A stretch of DNA of 64,000 nt from Bemisia tabaci (GCF_918797505.1 NC_092795.1:32103131-32167130); one strand, 5' to 3'. Counted from the first letter of the stretch, positions 10,400 through 22,221 are shown. Program-made: numbers and translations. Notes: generated by a model from the letters alone, not told the origin.

Positions 10400-13010
10400 A
10401 ACCTCCAAAATTCTCACTTTTCATTTGCTACGCTGTGAACATTTCTCTTCATTAACCGCGCGTTCAAGATCAGTTAGATTGAATGACAACTTTGCCCATA
10501 ACCCATATATAACCCAAAGCACTCAAGTCTAAAGATATAAGTTCAAATGTTATCATAAAGGACGGAAAGGATTCCTGCATCGCGAATTTTTTACACTAAG
10601 TACAGATCGTGTTCATTTTTAATCTCGTTCCTGAAAGTTCACCAACTTCAGCCGTCTCAGGGCTTGTCCTAGTGAGTTGGTGCGTTAAGTTCGCCTTCAA
10701 TTTCGAATGATACCGTGCCACACTCAGGTGGTCAAATAGTTGCATCGCGCTCTCGCACGCCGAGTATACGTTCCTAAGTTACAAATCGATGTATGTTGCT
10801 TTACATACTGTTGGGGTTTGGTGGAAATATGTGCATTTGAATTAAAGTCCCTTTTTTTAAAGTGATAGCTTCAGCTTTGCAAGCCATCACAATCGATGGT
10901 AATCAGGGAAAAAGTCATCAGCCCGTTCTACAGAGGCTACCAATTTTATGCTTTGCGGTGTGGTGCAGGACATCTCAGCGCTTTTTTCCCGAGAACCTCG
11001 AGATAACTTACACGAGTTTAAAGGGGTTTCGGTGTACCTTGAACTTGTGATACGTAGATTTTTGAAAATATCGAGGCTGTGAGTTTAAAACTCCTCTCAC
11101 ATTTAAGTGATCGATGCCTCCTTTTTTAAAGTTTTTTCCAAGACGCTACGGTGTGGGTTTAATCTACTTAGGAAGCGGGGTATTGTCAAGTTTAAAGACG
11201 AGTCACACAATTCAAAAACTTTCAAGCCTAAAGTGTCACAGATACGAAACTTAGCTCGAGAATAATTCGCAGGAAACTGCTTAAAAGAAGAGGAAATTGC
11301 CTCAAAAAGAGGCGATCTTTTACGGAGCTTTTTGAACAGATGCGGATGCGTTTAGACATTAAATTGGGGCGAATGGAAAACGTAATTAACGGAGCGTGGA
11401 GGAACTACATTGAGGTGTTTTTCCACTCGAATCTCGAAGCGGAGTTTATCAATTTCAATAAAAAAGAACAGCAAAAAAGGATAAAACTGTTCTTTATAGA
11501 TTCCCTCTCTCCCACCCTCCGCGCGACTCTGGGCCGTTAAAAAGCGCACTATAACGCTTTGTGAACTTTCCTCTTTTATCCGTCTCTTTACTCGCAGTCC
11601 AACCCATTTCCTATTTACCAACATCTCTCCACTGCAATGGTTTCCGATTCTCCTCTTACAGTCATTTGTCTTCTTGTTTCCGCTTATCACAGACACTCAT
11701 TTTATCATTATGCGCTTGGTCCAGAGTTGAATTGTTTGCGGAGATCCGAGAAAACTTATTTTCGCTTTTAATTAAAAATTGCCAGACGCTTGAAAGTAGA
11801 CGCTTACAACTTGTCAAATGTTTCGCAGAGATTTAATTTAATTTATTTTGTCTAAATCTAATCAAATACCAACGAGCTCATAATTCCGCGTCTTCGAATG
11901 ATTTCTTCTCGTGTATATGCATCTCCATGTACATTTTTACTCTTTAAGTGATATAAATGTATCAAAATTCTTAAATAATTATTATTAAAATTAAAATTAA
12001 GCAAATTACTCCATGACACTTTGGACACTTCGGCACAACTGAAAAATTGCATCGCAAATGTGAGTTTGGTGTTTGACGTTTGAGCAAGTTAATAGACACA
12101 ACTTTAAAATAATAAATAGTATATAAAAAATAGGCTGTTAAAAAAAATTAATGTTTGTCAGAGTATGAATGTATTATATAGTATTTTCATTTGGATCGAA
12201 AGCAAATTTGAAATCCTTCGAAATCACTCCATGTACCTAATTTCTATACAACTCGAAGGATGCGCACGTGTAATATAGTGTAAATTTTGCTCATCGATGA
12301 ACAGTTCAAATTAATTCAATTTTCTTTAAAAAGTAAGATTTTTTCATTTTCACACGTCAATGGAGTTAAAACTAACTGTTGTTTTTTTTTGTTGTTCCAG
12401 ATCGTCTATCGAAAAGTCATCCTCTTTGTGATCGGGATCAACACCACTCGTATATACGTCGCTGTCGCACTGTGAAGACAATTGGAACCTATTCACGATT
12501 AAAAACGGACGATCTGAGAAAACTTGAACTCTAATACTACAATGACTTTCATTCAACCACCAAACTTGTTCAAACCATCATTTGTCAAACTGATAGTTGT
12601 GGTAAAATAGTTTTCTCTGGTGACACTTCGGGCTGAAGGAATATTGCGCCCCTGGAAGAGGAACGAGTAAATAATTAAAATAATCAAGAAGTCGCTAATA
12701 TGATCAATGAATCATATAGATTTTTGTCAGTAACAACGCAAGTTCTTCGATAATTCGTTTAAAAAGAAACTGAGATCGTCGATATTTTTGAAAATTTAAA
12801 ACTTCAGCGTTAATGGTGAAAACTTAAAATCTCAACGCTGAAATGATCTCAGAGAAAGGAGGTTGAGAAACGTATAACTCCGTCAGTTGAATAATACGTG
12901 AGGAGGTTGACGACTGGGATGATGCGTGTCGGAAATCCGTAAGAACCATCTCTTAGGAATCTGAAGTGAGGGTTGATAATACAGTGGTGTTTTTTTTATT
13001 AAATCCTATC
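10400..13010. other. Long stretch without a recognised gene
   Basis: The frames at 11340-11836 have no recognisable domain. On the minus strand at about 12350-12556 there is a short acidic stretch (CDSDVYTSGVDPDHKEDDF) that looks more protein-like than its surroundings; it may be a decayed exon or transposon fragment. Partial similarity to the downstream 255-bp repeat begins near 12940. Confidence 0.35.
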
Positions 13011-13606
13011 GAGTGGACCTGTGCAGATTCATAGCCGGGTTTTGGACTGAGAGGAAGAGACTAGGGTGTTAACAAGGTATGCTTCGTGGGAAATCCATAT
13101 TTTAATCGGTGAAGATCAGGCACCTGAAGTAGGGGCTCATGATATAGTTGTAACCCTTTCATAAAGTACTATCAAGTGGACTCGCATCTCTATATTCTGT
13201 GCGAATCCGGAGAATTGAATGCTCCTGTGGAACCCTGGAATGAAACTTTTTCATTGAATCCTGTCGAGTGGACCTGTTGAGATTCATAGCCGGGTTTCGG
13301 ACTGAGAGGAAGAGACTAGGGTGTTAACAAGGTATGATTCGTGGGAAATCAATCCTTTAATCGGTGGAGTTTAGGCACCTGAAGTGGGGGCTCATAATAT
13401 AGTTGTAACTCTCTTATAAAGTACTAGCAAGTGGACTCGCATCTCTATATTCTGTTCAAATCCGGAGAATTGAATGCTCTCGTGGAAGCCTGGAATGAAA
13501 CTTTTTCATTGAATCCTGTCGAGTGGACCTGTGGAGATTCATAGCCGGGTTTTGGAATGCGAGGAAGAAACTAGGGTGTTAACAAGGTATGATCCGTGGG
13601 AAATCC
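13011..13606 (+). repeat. 255-bp tandem repeat upstream of the globin exon
   Basis: The phrase GAGTGGACCTGT starts at 13011, 13266 and 13521, giving an exact 255-bp period with two full units and a third partial unit ending near GTGGGAAATCC. Each unit carries GATTCATAGCCGGGTTT, GTGTTAACAAGGTATG and (in the full units) AGTGGACTCGCATCTC. Units agree at roughly nine bases in ten by eye. The third unit ends about 45 bp before the globin ATG, so the repeat occupies the proximal promoter or 5' UTR. A weaker partial unit may precede it (12940-13010). Confidence 0.85.
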
Positions 13607-13650
13607 GGGAGAAGCACTTGCTAGTGGTTGAAGTGCGGGTGCGAGTGGAG

Positions 13651-13910
13651 ATGGGGAACACAGGGACGACGCGACGGAACTCGCTGTTCACGAAGCAGGA
13701 CTCGAGCAGCAGCGAAGTGGGCTCGACCCCGGGCGGCGGGGGTGGCCGGAAAATGACCATCACGAGTCGGCAGAGCACGCTCAAGGAGGAGGAAAACGAG
13801 CTCGGGCCGCCGCCCAAACCGCTCACCGACGCACAGAAGAGCATGCTCGTCGACACCTGGAAGGCACTCGAGAACGATATCGCCAAAGTCGGGGTCATCA
13901 CTTTTATAAG
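13651..13910 (+). CDS. Globin (globin X-like), exon 1, partial gene
   Basis: This exon encodes the first 87 residues of a globin, a haem-binding oxygen-handling protein. The start at 13651 (context GGAGATGG) gives MGNTGTTRRNS; Gly2 and Thr6 fit an N-myristoylation signal, and acylated N-termini are known for globin X-type proteins, so membrane attachment is plausible. Residues 11-57 are a Ser/Gly/Glu-rich extension. Residues 58-87 are the A helix and start of the B helix, with Trp70 at A12 and TFIR ending at B12. The exon stops at AG|GTCAGT, splitting the Arg codon in phase 2, which is the conserved globin intron position B12.2. The frame is also open upstream to 13531, into the tandem repeat, giving an alternative 40-residue longer start that I think unlikely. 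The exon is clearly more GC-rich than its surroundings. Exon 2 and later exons, with the distal and proximal His, were not found. Globin identity is firm; the subfamily is tentative. Confidence 0.85.
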
Positions 13911-13916
13911 GTCAGT
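13911..13916 (+). other. Splice donor of globin intron 1
   Basis: GTCAGT follows ATAAG at the end of the globin reading frame. The position matches intron B12.2 of animal globins, which supports the exon call independently of similarity. Confidence 0.8.
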
Positions 13917-13988
13917 TTCTCCACCATGATCCGTGTGCATTTCTCGCCATTCTTTTTCCTGCTGATGCGCTTTATATGTCACAGGCAA

Positions 13989-14219
13989 CACGGGGGAAAA
14001 AAAAACACATTGGATCTAGAGTGCAGACTCTTGAAAACATTGACAAGAAAAAGGACTCTTGATTCAATCAGATTTAAGCTTGAATCGAAAGAAAATCCGC
14101 TCAAATTAAGAGGCTTGGTTCTTGATTTAAGCTTAAATCTGATTGAATCAAGAGTATTTTTTCTTGTCGATGTTTTTAAGAGTCTGGACTCTAGATCCAA
14201 TGTGTGTTTTTCCCCAGTG
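13989..14219. mobile_element. Family G palindromic MITE in globin intron 1
   Basis: It starts CACGGGGGAAAAAAAAACAC then ATTGGATCTAGAG, and ends in the inverse CTAGATCCAATGTG...TCCCCAGTG. The arms also share GACTCTTGAAAACATTGAC and CTTGATTCAATCAG. Copies are at 31175, 37466 and (decayed) 55275. Orientation is symmetrical. No clear target duplication was seen. It lies 78 bp inside the intron. Frames on both strands within it are mirror translations and not genes. Confidence 0.8.
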
Positions 14220-14832
14220 AAATAGTAAAATCAGGCATTTTGTCAAATGGCTCGGCAAATGGTCAAATATTTTAACTTGGATTGAAATTTTGATCCTTTC
14301 CCTAATTTTAGACAAAATTATTAATTGCTCCATTAAGAAAAAATTCTCAGTAAAAATTTGCATCGCACAATAGTATTTTGAACAATTTTTAGCTCTTGAG
14401 CAGACACCTATCTTAAAATTTACGGTACGTCATAAAATACAGAATGCTTAGAATTTTAACATTTAAAAATATGAGAAGCAATTGAAGAGGAAGAGATAAA
14501 AAAATTTCGTAGATTTGATGAGTTATTTTTGCAAAAACATTAAAAATTCGTGAGCTCTTCGCCATAAATTCACAAAATTTTGTATGGACCGTTAAAATTT
14601 AACTATCTGTCTAGGCATTTGACAAAATGCCTGATTTTACCGTTTGCCTGCGACAGATACACCTGCTTGCTAGTAGCGCGTCTAGACGCGAAAAGTAGGA
14701 TCCGATCCTACTTTGAGCTAGTTTCAGACGGCTAGTTGCAGCCTGATTGACTATACGGAAATTGCCGAACACGGCCTAAGGCCTACTCGTCGCTCAAGAC
14801 GCGCGTCTAGTTCGCAGGTGTATCTGGCATTT
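14220..14832. other. Globin intron 1 or beyond; no feature recognised
   Basis: CAGGCATTTTGTCAAATG at 14233-14250 and the inverse CATTTGACAAAATGCCTG at about 14617 bound roughly 400 bp, suggesting another decayed inverted-repeat element. TAGACGCG motifs recur at 14680-14810. No coding signal. Confidence 0.4.
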
Positions 14833-15470
14833 AATGTAGAACGCCGTATGAGTCTTCAGACGTTGCCAAAGGAGAGGTATACTTTTTTCTTACCTCGAGG
14901 AGGAGGTACCTTTTTTTTTTATCCACCGTAGCTAAATTCCCTCAACTCTGCGATTTTTCGCTCATTGAGAGTCAATATTTTACGAATGCATCATGATTTG
15001 GTCATTTTCGGTTTCTTATCAGGTCTAATACTGACCTAAACATGGGTCTGGGGACCTAGTTCTTCGGAATTTGACTACAAACCCACATAACTCTCATTTT
15101 CCGGCAAGATCGGCCTTTAGACCCATGTTCACACCAGTATTAAATCCAAAAAGAAACCTAGATGTACCAAATCATGATAGGTTTGTTAAAATTTAGACCA
15201 CCAATGAGCAAGATATCGTTTTGAGGAAATTCAGGGTGGAATAAAAAATGGCACCTATCGATTTCCTCCCTTTCCTTTGACAAATCCCGAATTATCGGAA
15301 ATATTTGTAAATCTTCCTCATACGATTTTTCAGCGAATTTTCTTTGCAATTTAATCTAATATCTGCAAATTTCAAAGGAAAACATGCATAACTTTCTTCA
15401 AAAATAAAATTTTTATCGGCAGAAATTTGGCAGCATACGGCTCATACGGTTTCATTCCTAATCACGGTAG
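14833..15470. mobile_element. Family A MITE remnant interrupted by family J
   Basis: Left-arm sequence GTAGAACGCCGTATGAGTCT at about 14837 and right-half sequence at 15327-15470 (TTTTTCAGCGAATTTTC through GGTTTCATTCCTAATCACGG) are family A. The intervening part contains family J and unassigned sequence. The outer ends are too decayed to read a target duplication. Confidence 0.5.
14984..15190. mobile_element. Family J palindromic element, copy 2
   Basis: The left arm ATGCATCATGATTTGGTCAT, TTTTCGG, CAGGTCTAATACTGACC is mirrored by CAGTATTAAATCC...CCAAATCATGATAGG. It matches the copy at 9352-9576 and sits between the two halves of a family A remnant. Confidence 0.6.
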
Positions 15471-16567
15471 TTCTTGTCAATGAGCTTGTTCAGTAATTAT
15501 TCATTTTCACAGTTTTGAAAAATAAAGAGCCCGCACTTAGCTCTCTAGAATTTCCCCGGAATTGTTTTTCATCTTGGAAATAGTGGAGGCTTTTATTTTT
15601 GGGACTCCAACATTCAACCGTGGACTTGCCTACCATGTGGATGTTGAGTAGCGCGTTGGGCATTTCATTTCGCAAACAAATCGATGTTTGGTAAACTCGT
15701 TTGGCTCATAACGTTACCCGAAGTTTTCATCCACTTAGTAAATAAGCCAACAGCCAAAAAAGGGCAATGTGTTGAATCCCCAAAATTCAACCTGCCACTA
15801 AGAGGTTGGTGCAGGGTTTGAATGTACACGGCGTTCTACCCCACGGCAGCACTGCAAACGGCTAGAATAAGATGGCATTGATAACAAGGGGCTAAATACA
15901 ACTATTCCTGCTCTCAGGATGCCCGTGTTGCGTACAGAAATAATTGAAGGCGCTCTAACTTTCCTCGCTTTCACGGAGATAAATCTCGCTGCAGAACCGC
16001 GGGGCTTGGCGTTGACAGCTAATGCAAAGTTGATCTTTTCTACTGATAAGAACAGCGTTTGACGTATTTTCAAACTTCATATCAAGCGGCACACATCTGT
16101 TTACCATTAAGCAAAATTGATCCTGCACTATTGCAAAATTTCATTGGAATGCGGAACCACGAATTAATTCGCGTTAACGACCGCTAAGAAGCTTAACATG
16201 AGTCGGCTGAAAATTAATTAACATTTCAGACGAGAACAACTTTCGTAACGTGAACAGGGTACCCAGTTGTTTATTGAATTGACATGAAACACAACCGTGA
16301 TTTTATTTAATTCGACTTTGAATAGGCCTCAGAGCAATGAAACATCGCGAGTAAGTCTGTATGAATTTACTGGCTTCATGATTTTCTCTGCCGTGCTTAT
16401 AAAAAAGAACGCCGGCAAATTATCAAAAAGTCTAATAAGTGTGAACAAGAAAATTATAGGATACTTATAACAGAAAATACTAATAACTATTATCACACTT
16501 ATACTTATTTTTGTATACATTTCAAAAATATCATCATTAAACTTTTTCAAAGTGATTTAAAACACAT
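15471..16567. other. No gene; one H-core copy
   Basis: The H core on the plus strand at 15898-15956 reads ACAACTATTCCTGCTCTCAG, then GTGTTGCGTACAG and AATTGAAGGCGC. A 91-codon minus-strand frame (15798-16073) overlaps it and is probably chance. The rest is AT-rich. Confidence 0.45.
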
Positions 16568-16817
16568 TTGTGGCCAAAGTGGGAAACCACGTATCCTCAT
16601 TGCAACGTTTAAAATTTCCGCCCCGGTTAAAAATTTTAAGTCAAGTAAATAGCTTTCAATTCGTGCAAAATATTCTGCTGACAGAGACGAAAAATCAGGG
16701 GAGTTCTCAAGAAATTAGATTGAGTAGTTTCCCAAGGAAAAAATAATAAAGTAAAACAGGAATGTCTGTAACTTCGCAAGCGGAAACACGTGCGGTTTCG
16801 CACTTTTACCATCGATA
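16568..16817. mobile_element. Family E MITE
   Basis: The left arm GGCCAAAGTGGGAAACCACG is mirrored by CGTGCGGTTTCGCACTTTTACC, ending ATCGAT. It is a full-length uninterrupted copy and a useful reference for the nested ones. Confidence 0.7.
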
Positions 16818-18730
16818 TGCCACCATAAATTATCTCCATAGACGTCTTAAAGTTGTTTTTGAAATATTTTAGTCTACCCCTGTTTTAAAGGAACATTTAT
16901 AAAACATTTTATCGTTTTCCAGGTGCCTTATAAAATCTTCGATCGTTTATGTGCCATTTGAGAAAGTCCCTTATAGCAGGAATCCGTCGGAATGGCCCTT
17001 CAGAGCGGAATCAAGTCTGATTTGCAAACTGTGCACGAAACCGTTAGGATTGTAATTCATGGGGTTTCAGGGAGGAACTGCGTAGGCCATGAAAACACCC
17101 GGATGTTTTCCCACGCGATCTGGCGCCCACTCAGCCTATTGCCTCGATGAGCGCGGCGGAGGCTGGGGTTCCGATGAATAGGTGTTTGTTGTTTCAATGG
17201 GAGCCGCAGAGCGCCACTCGGCACTTACTAGCTTATGTCGTGTCTTGTCGCCTTGTACCTAAATCCGGCCACCTTTTGACAGTTTTCGCTCGTGCATCTT
17301 CTGCATGTCACCGGTGAAAAGTCATCCACCTGTCCCCTCACAGTCATTCCCTAAACAGTTCCTTTCCTTCGAAGCTACGGAGCGGCCCTTTTGCTACGAA
17401 GCCGCCCTGACACACGCGAATTGCTTGAAAAGAAATTCTTTGTTGCCAACATATCCAAAATTGCCTCAGATTTCATAGCGCCTGGATGCAAGATGCAACT
17501 ATTCGTGCTTCGAAGATGTGTGTTGCATCCGAAAGAAATGAAGGAGCTCCGGATTTACCAGTATCATACTACTTTGAAGAAAGAATCGCTTGCCTGGGCT
17601 GCCGTGATAGCGAAGAGAGCCGCAAGTGCAAGATTTTCGAAATCGAGTTTTCTTCAAAATTCTCCTAAACTCTTTTAGATGAAATTACTGAGACAGCTGA
17701 AACAGCAAAATTCACCCTACTTTAATGAAAACGAGACGTATGAAAAAGCCATGTGCACAAAAAATGACTTAGTTTTTTTCAAGACAGCCGTAGGTGCACG
17801 GGAGCCAATGAAAACAGTGCTTTCAAGAGGAATGCCGCTCTAACCTGGAAACGTGTTTGTTGTGTGTCCAACACGCTACCACGAAAGCACGCAGAAGATA
17901 GCACGTACTGCTGTCTTGCCAAATACTAACCTAACATAAAACTGAATTTTACCTTTTTCATGAACTTTAAAATAAAATCGGTCGAGATTTAATCCCCCAA
18001 ATGATTTCTAAGAGTCTATCGATTGATTGGTTGCGATTTGACAAAGAACGGATGCTTCTTTCAATAAAATGTTCCACTCAGAAGCTTCTAGGCCCATTTT
18101 CTCAAAACTTCATTTTTGCACTTACTGCTCTCCTCGCTATCACGGCAGCGGGCCTTTGTTTCCTGTGTTCAGTGGGAATAACAGGTGACTCTTGCGCACT
18201 CTTCCTTCAGTTTCTTTGATGCGGTGATAGCTACGGCAACGCGGGTTAAAGCTAATTAAAGGAGTCATTAAAACAGGCTGTGCTGTGATTCATTAGGCTT
18301 TTGTCTGTGAGCCCGCACTTTTCGGTCGTATCCTGCTAATTGCTTGTAACTCGGTTACATTCATTCCTTGTTGCTACGTGCTTCGATCGCTGTTCAGCTG
18401 TAATGAACCCGGTTTTCCCTGTATTTTTCCCCCCGTTGCGAGACTACAAGTGGTGTCGTGTCAAAGCCGGCGCTTTCGAGCGTGTTCTGAGCAGGGAAGA
18501 GAGAGAGAGGAAGAATGAGCCCCAGCGATTTATTCTCTTCCTTTAAGGCGAATCCAGACATTTTTCGGTCTATTTTAAACTCGTTCGGATTAAAGGCTTA
18601 TTTTGAGTTCACTCGAATCTTATCATTTTTATAACATCGGATTTACGAGACACGGATGCTCTACCATCAAATTTTGGAATTTGCCACTCACCGAGATGGG
18701 AGCAAAAATACTGCAGATGAGAGACCCATT
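16818..18730. other. No gene; one H-core copy
   Basis: The H core lies on the plus strand at 17492-17544 (ATGCAACTATTCGTGCTTCG, then GTGTTGCATCCG and AATGAAGG). The frames at 17391-17678 run through it and have no domain. The region at 17040-17350 is somewhat GC-richer but I see no exon. Confidence 0.4.
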
Positions 18731-18965
18731 CTGCCGAGTTGAGGAAAAATGCCGCACGAGCCTCCAGACATTGTCAGTTGCCGTTGAAGGGGACTTGTGT
18801 ATATTTTTTGAACAGTTTTTAAGAGAATTTCATTCGCAATTAAATCTACATTATCTGAAAATTTTAAAGACAAATATGCATACATTTCCTTTGAAATGAC
18901 AGATTTATGAGGGAAAAATTGGCAAAATTCGGATGTTTATACACCGGTTCTCCCTACCGTGGTAG
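18731..18965. mobile_element. Family A MITE with exact 4-bp duplication
   Basis: The left end CTGCCGAGTTGAGGAAAAAT is mirrored by GTTCTCCCTACCGTGGTAG. CATT flanks it at 18727-18730 and 18966-18969. The ends are diverged but the duplication is intact. Confidence 0.75.
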
Positions 18966-18969
18966 CATT

Positions 18970-20457
18970 GTTTGCTTCAGTATATCAATAATGATTAGAT
19001 CAAGCTTGAGGGTGGAGGAAAGCTTGAGATAGATCAAGGCTTGAGCCTTTATTTCTAGGATCCTCTCATTAAAAGTTTTTGGACGTACACTTGAGATAAG
19101 TATTTTGCAGATGTATCAGCTCACAAATATTCCAAGTATAATTCGAAACATGTAAAGAGTGGACATTATAGAAAGAACCATAGAGAAGTGTCAAATTCGC
19201 ATCAAATCAATAACTCTCCAACTTAAAACTACCAACTGAATTACTTTTATTTAAAATGGTCGATTGTGTCGGTATTGTTTTACGGGAAAAAGAGAATCCG
19301 AAGAGAGAAAGATTTGTGTGCAAGCTCCTATTCTATTTGAATTATTTTGGCATGTATTTTTGATTTCAAAAATAGACGGTTTTATTTCATGCGACAAAGG
19401 TGCTTTTGACAAAAAAATGCTGCAGTTTTCTGAACGAAGTATCATTTTTGATGGTTTCTTTCAACATACTTCACCGAGGTTGATAACATAAAATTCCGAA
19501 CACGGAACGAAAATTTAATCAAAACTTGAAGAGCAGAAAAGAGATTGTATCAAATTTGTGTTTCTTGATGCAAGCAGCAGGAAGTGCGCAGCAACTGGTT
19601 GCTATGATTAAACGCCTTAAGCTGAAAAAAAAAGTTTGCATGAACTTTCCCGGTTTCCGATTCGTTCTTGGTATCTTGAGAAACTCATCTGGGTAACAGA
19701 TCATCTAAACGTTCTGTAAACGTCACGAAATCCTTGAACTTACTCGCTAAAATGCTCAATAAAACACAGCGATGGAGTCATGTCTATTCGGAATTATAGA
19801 CTCGTTTGGCTGAGGAGATGACCCACGCATGAAAATCTGAAGGAATTATCTCAGTAAAAAAAGGAAAAGAAAATAAAACTTATAAGCAATATAATAAATG
19901 AAAAGACCCCATCTGACACCTATAACATATATCCGAGGAATTGAGTCTCATTAAGGTCTGACGAGTTTTACCCGTTGCAGATTGGTACTCTATCGTCCCG
20001 AATGAAATCCCTCCAGTTAGGGCTCCCGAATCTTCCTCAATGATTGCTCTCAAAAGGCTCATAAATAATGATTAGTTTGATGCGATCTCGAATTAAGTAC
20101 ATCTAGCTCATCTCTTTTAGGGCGTAATCATCTGTTGAGTATCACGAGATAGCAGCAGCATCCAAACCATTAGTTACTTCGCGCGAGAACATTAAACGGG
20201 TGTTTATTGCCACCCAGTGACTAAACGTCGCATTTGATCCGGAAAATTGAGATGAAATATTTGCTTCTTTCGGGGTCTTTATTTATTTCTCCGGCCTGGA
20301 TATCTGGGTCATTATTGTTGGGCCACGTCCGTTCGATCGAAGACTTGTCATTTTGTGTGGCGTCGCATTGCATTATGATACGAAAATCACCCTTGTGGAC
20401 CGAGTATTGGAATTTATAGACAAAGCTATAGACAAAAAACACATAAGGAGTTTAGAG
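18970..20457. other. No gene or repeat recognised
   Basis: AT-rich DNA with only short open frames on both strands (for example 19251-19491 on opposite strands). No domains or element termini were seen. Confidence 0.45.
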
Positions 20458-20665
20458 CGATCCTATTCGTTGAAATGGGTGATTCTCATAGACTAGGGAG
20501 GGTAAATGATGACTAACTATCGGGTCTTTCGTGGGTTGCCGTTAATTAGTCTATTACCTACGTCTTTTGTACATTTCAACCACCCGCTTCCACCAATAGG
20601 ATCCCTCCATATTCTTTTTGTCTTCTTTGTCTATTGCTTTGTCTATCAATCTCAATAATCAGCCC
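20458..20665. mobile_element. Family W element, copy 1
   Basis: It carries ATGATGACTAACTATCGGGT, then CTTTCGTGGGTTGCCGTTAA, and a right part GTCTATTGCTTTGTCTATCA. The same blocks occur at 44198-44455 and partly, inverted, at 43485-43625. The termini resemble GATTGAAATNGATAGACAAA. Confidence 0.5.
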
Positions 20666-20974
20666 GCAGTTCGCTGACCTTATCGTCCGGCATCCTTGTG
20701 ATGCTTAACCCCGATACACACGGTTCAACTTTTCATTCAATTTTTCTTCCGCTTTTGTCGAATGAAAGGTTGGCTTGTGTGATACTGACACAAGAATACA
20801 ACAATCGAATGCGAAAACTTGAATATGACGTCACCTTTCATTTTCCATCCAGTTGGTGGCGCTAATTGGATGGAGAACGGAGAGTTGAAACGTCTCTTCT
20901 ACCTTTGGCTCACGTAGCCCTTGAAAAAATAAACACAACCAGAACCGACACAACATGGAAGACAGCAAGAGAGG

Positions 20975-21385
20975 ACGCGCGTTGATGACGGCGCAGAGAT
21001 ACAACTATTCGTGCTTGATGGATGTCCATGTTGCGTCTGCAAAATTGAAGGCGCGCCGGCGCGAGGCGTGATCCCGCAATGCTCAGCTCTACGCCGCCAT
21101 TCTGCCGTGCTAAGGAAAAACGCCGTATGAACCTTCAGACGTTGCCGTGCTTCCCCAAAGAAGAACCGAATCTCCTGAGAAAATTCTGTATATTTCTCGA
21201 ATTTGTCGGACAATTTTGTTCACAATTCAATCTAAAATATCTAAACATTTCAAGGAAAAACACGCACGACTTTCCTCAAAAATATACGTGTTTTATCCGG
21301 GGAAATTTGGCAACTCCTGGGTGTTCACACGGCGTTCTTCCTTAGCACGGCAGCATTGAGGTGTCGCTCAAATTGGGGAGTCACA
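20975..21385 (+). repeat. Family H segment split by a family A insertion
   Basis: H sequence runs 20975-21101, including the core at 20999-21054. It resumes after the A element with GAGGTGTCGCTCAAATT (21358 on). The intact H copy at 40786 shows the join without an insertion (GCGAATGAGGTGTCGC), so this locus and that one form a filled/empty pair. Confidence 0.7.
21102..21353. mobile_element. Family A MITE inserted in family H
   Basis: The ends are CTGCCGTGCTAAGGAAAAAC and CTTCCTTAGCACGGCAG, close to the family consensus. CATT is duplicated at 21098-21101 and 21354-21357. Comparison with the uninterrupted H copy at about 40935 confirms that only 4 bp were duplicated. Confidence 0.88.
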
Positions 21386-22221
21386 TAATTTTATAGTCGT
21401 TTATAATTTCGATCGCGTTGGTACGATGTGAAATTATTTATGAAAAAGGTAATCCAATCATTCCAGTAAATGAGCCTATAGTTTATGAAGCATAATGCCA
21501 CCTTTGTCAGACCCTTCGAGCTATTGTGCATTAACTTTAAACATGCATCAAGCACACACCCGGGGGAACCGAGGTGCCTTTCAAGCCTTTACCTCGCCTT
21601 AATTTGCTGATGAGTCGGTAAACTAATCTTTTTGAGATTAAAACTACCATTAGCTGCTATGCTGACGCGCTGCGGCATGCAGTCATGGCAACTTCAAATT
21701 TATTATTCTTGGGCTAAATTGAACGTTTCAGCCACTCTCACATTGAAAACATTGCCACTGTTCCTACTTAGTATATTTTTCCCACCCATGTACATCTGAT
21801 CATCGCCTATTCATAATATTGCGTATAATAACGAATAAGCACTTTCTATTAAATTTAATCCTTTATTGCATAGCGTTGCATGAAAGCAACAAATGGTTTT
21901 CAGCTTTATTTCTATGCTGGAGTATTAAATTGAATCAAAGCAAGAAATAATTTTTGGGGAACATTATATGTCTGATCTCCTTGCTTAGAAAAAACCATAA
22001 AAATCGATTCCAACCGACTATATTGTCAAAAAAATACTGTAGAATGTAGATTTTCTCTCCAAAATCAACAATTTGCTCATGCAACAAAGGGTTAATCAGA
22101 CTAAAATATGTCGTAGATGCCGCATGTATTTTTTTCACTCGCGATACTGCGTTAGCCGTCTGCTATAAATAGTTCAACCGATCGATCTTACTAAATTTTA
22201 AAATTGCTCATGGCTTTTGGC
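21386..22221. other. No gene recognised
   Basis: AT-rich DNA. A minus-strand 67-codon frame (21935-22138) has no domain. Confidence 0.4.

Noticed and set aside
13539..13991. 150-codon minus-strand frame
   Set aside because: It is the antisense shadow of the GC-rich globin exon and part of the repeat.
21541..21610. Possible globin exon 2 (frame with HTRGNRGAFQAF)
   Set aside because: The expected LFE motif straight after the splice site is missing and no acceptor fits, so the likeness is chance.
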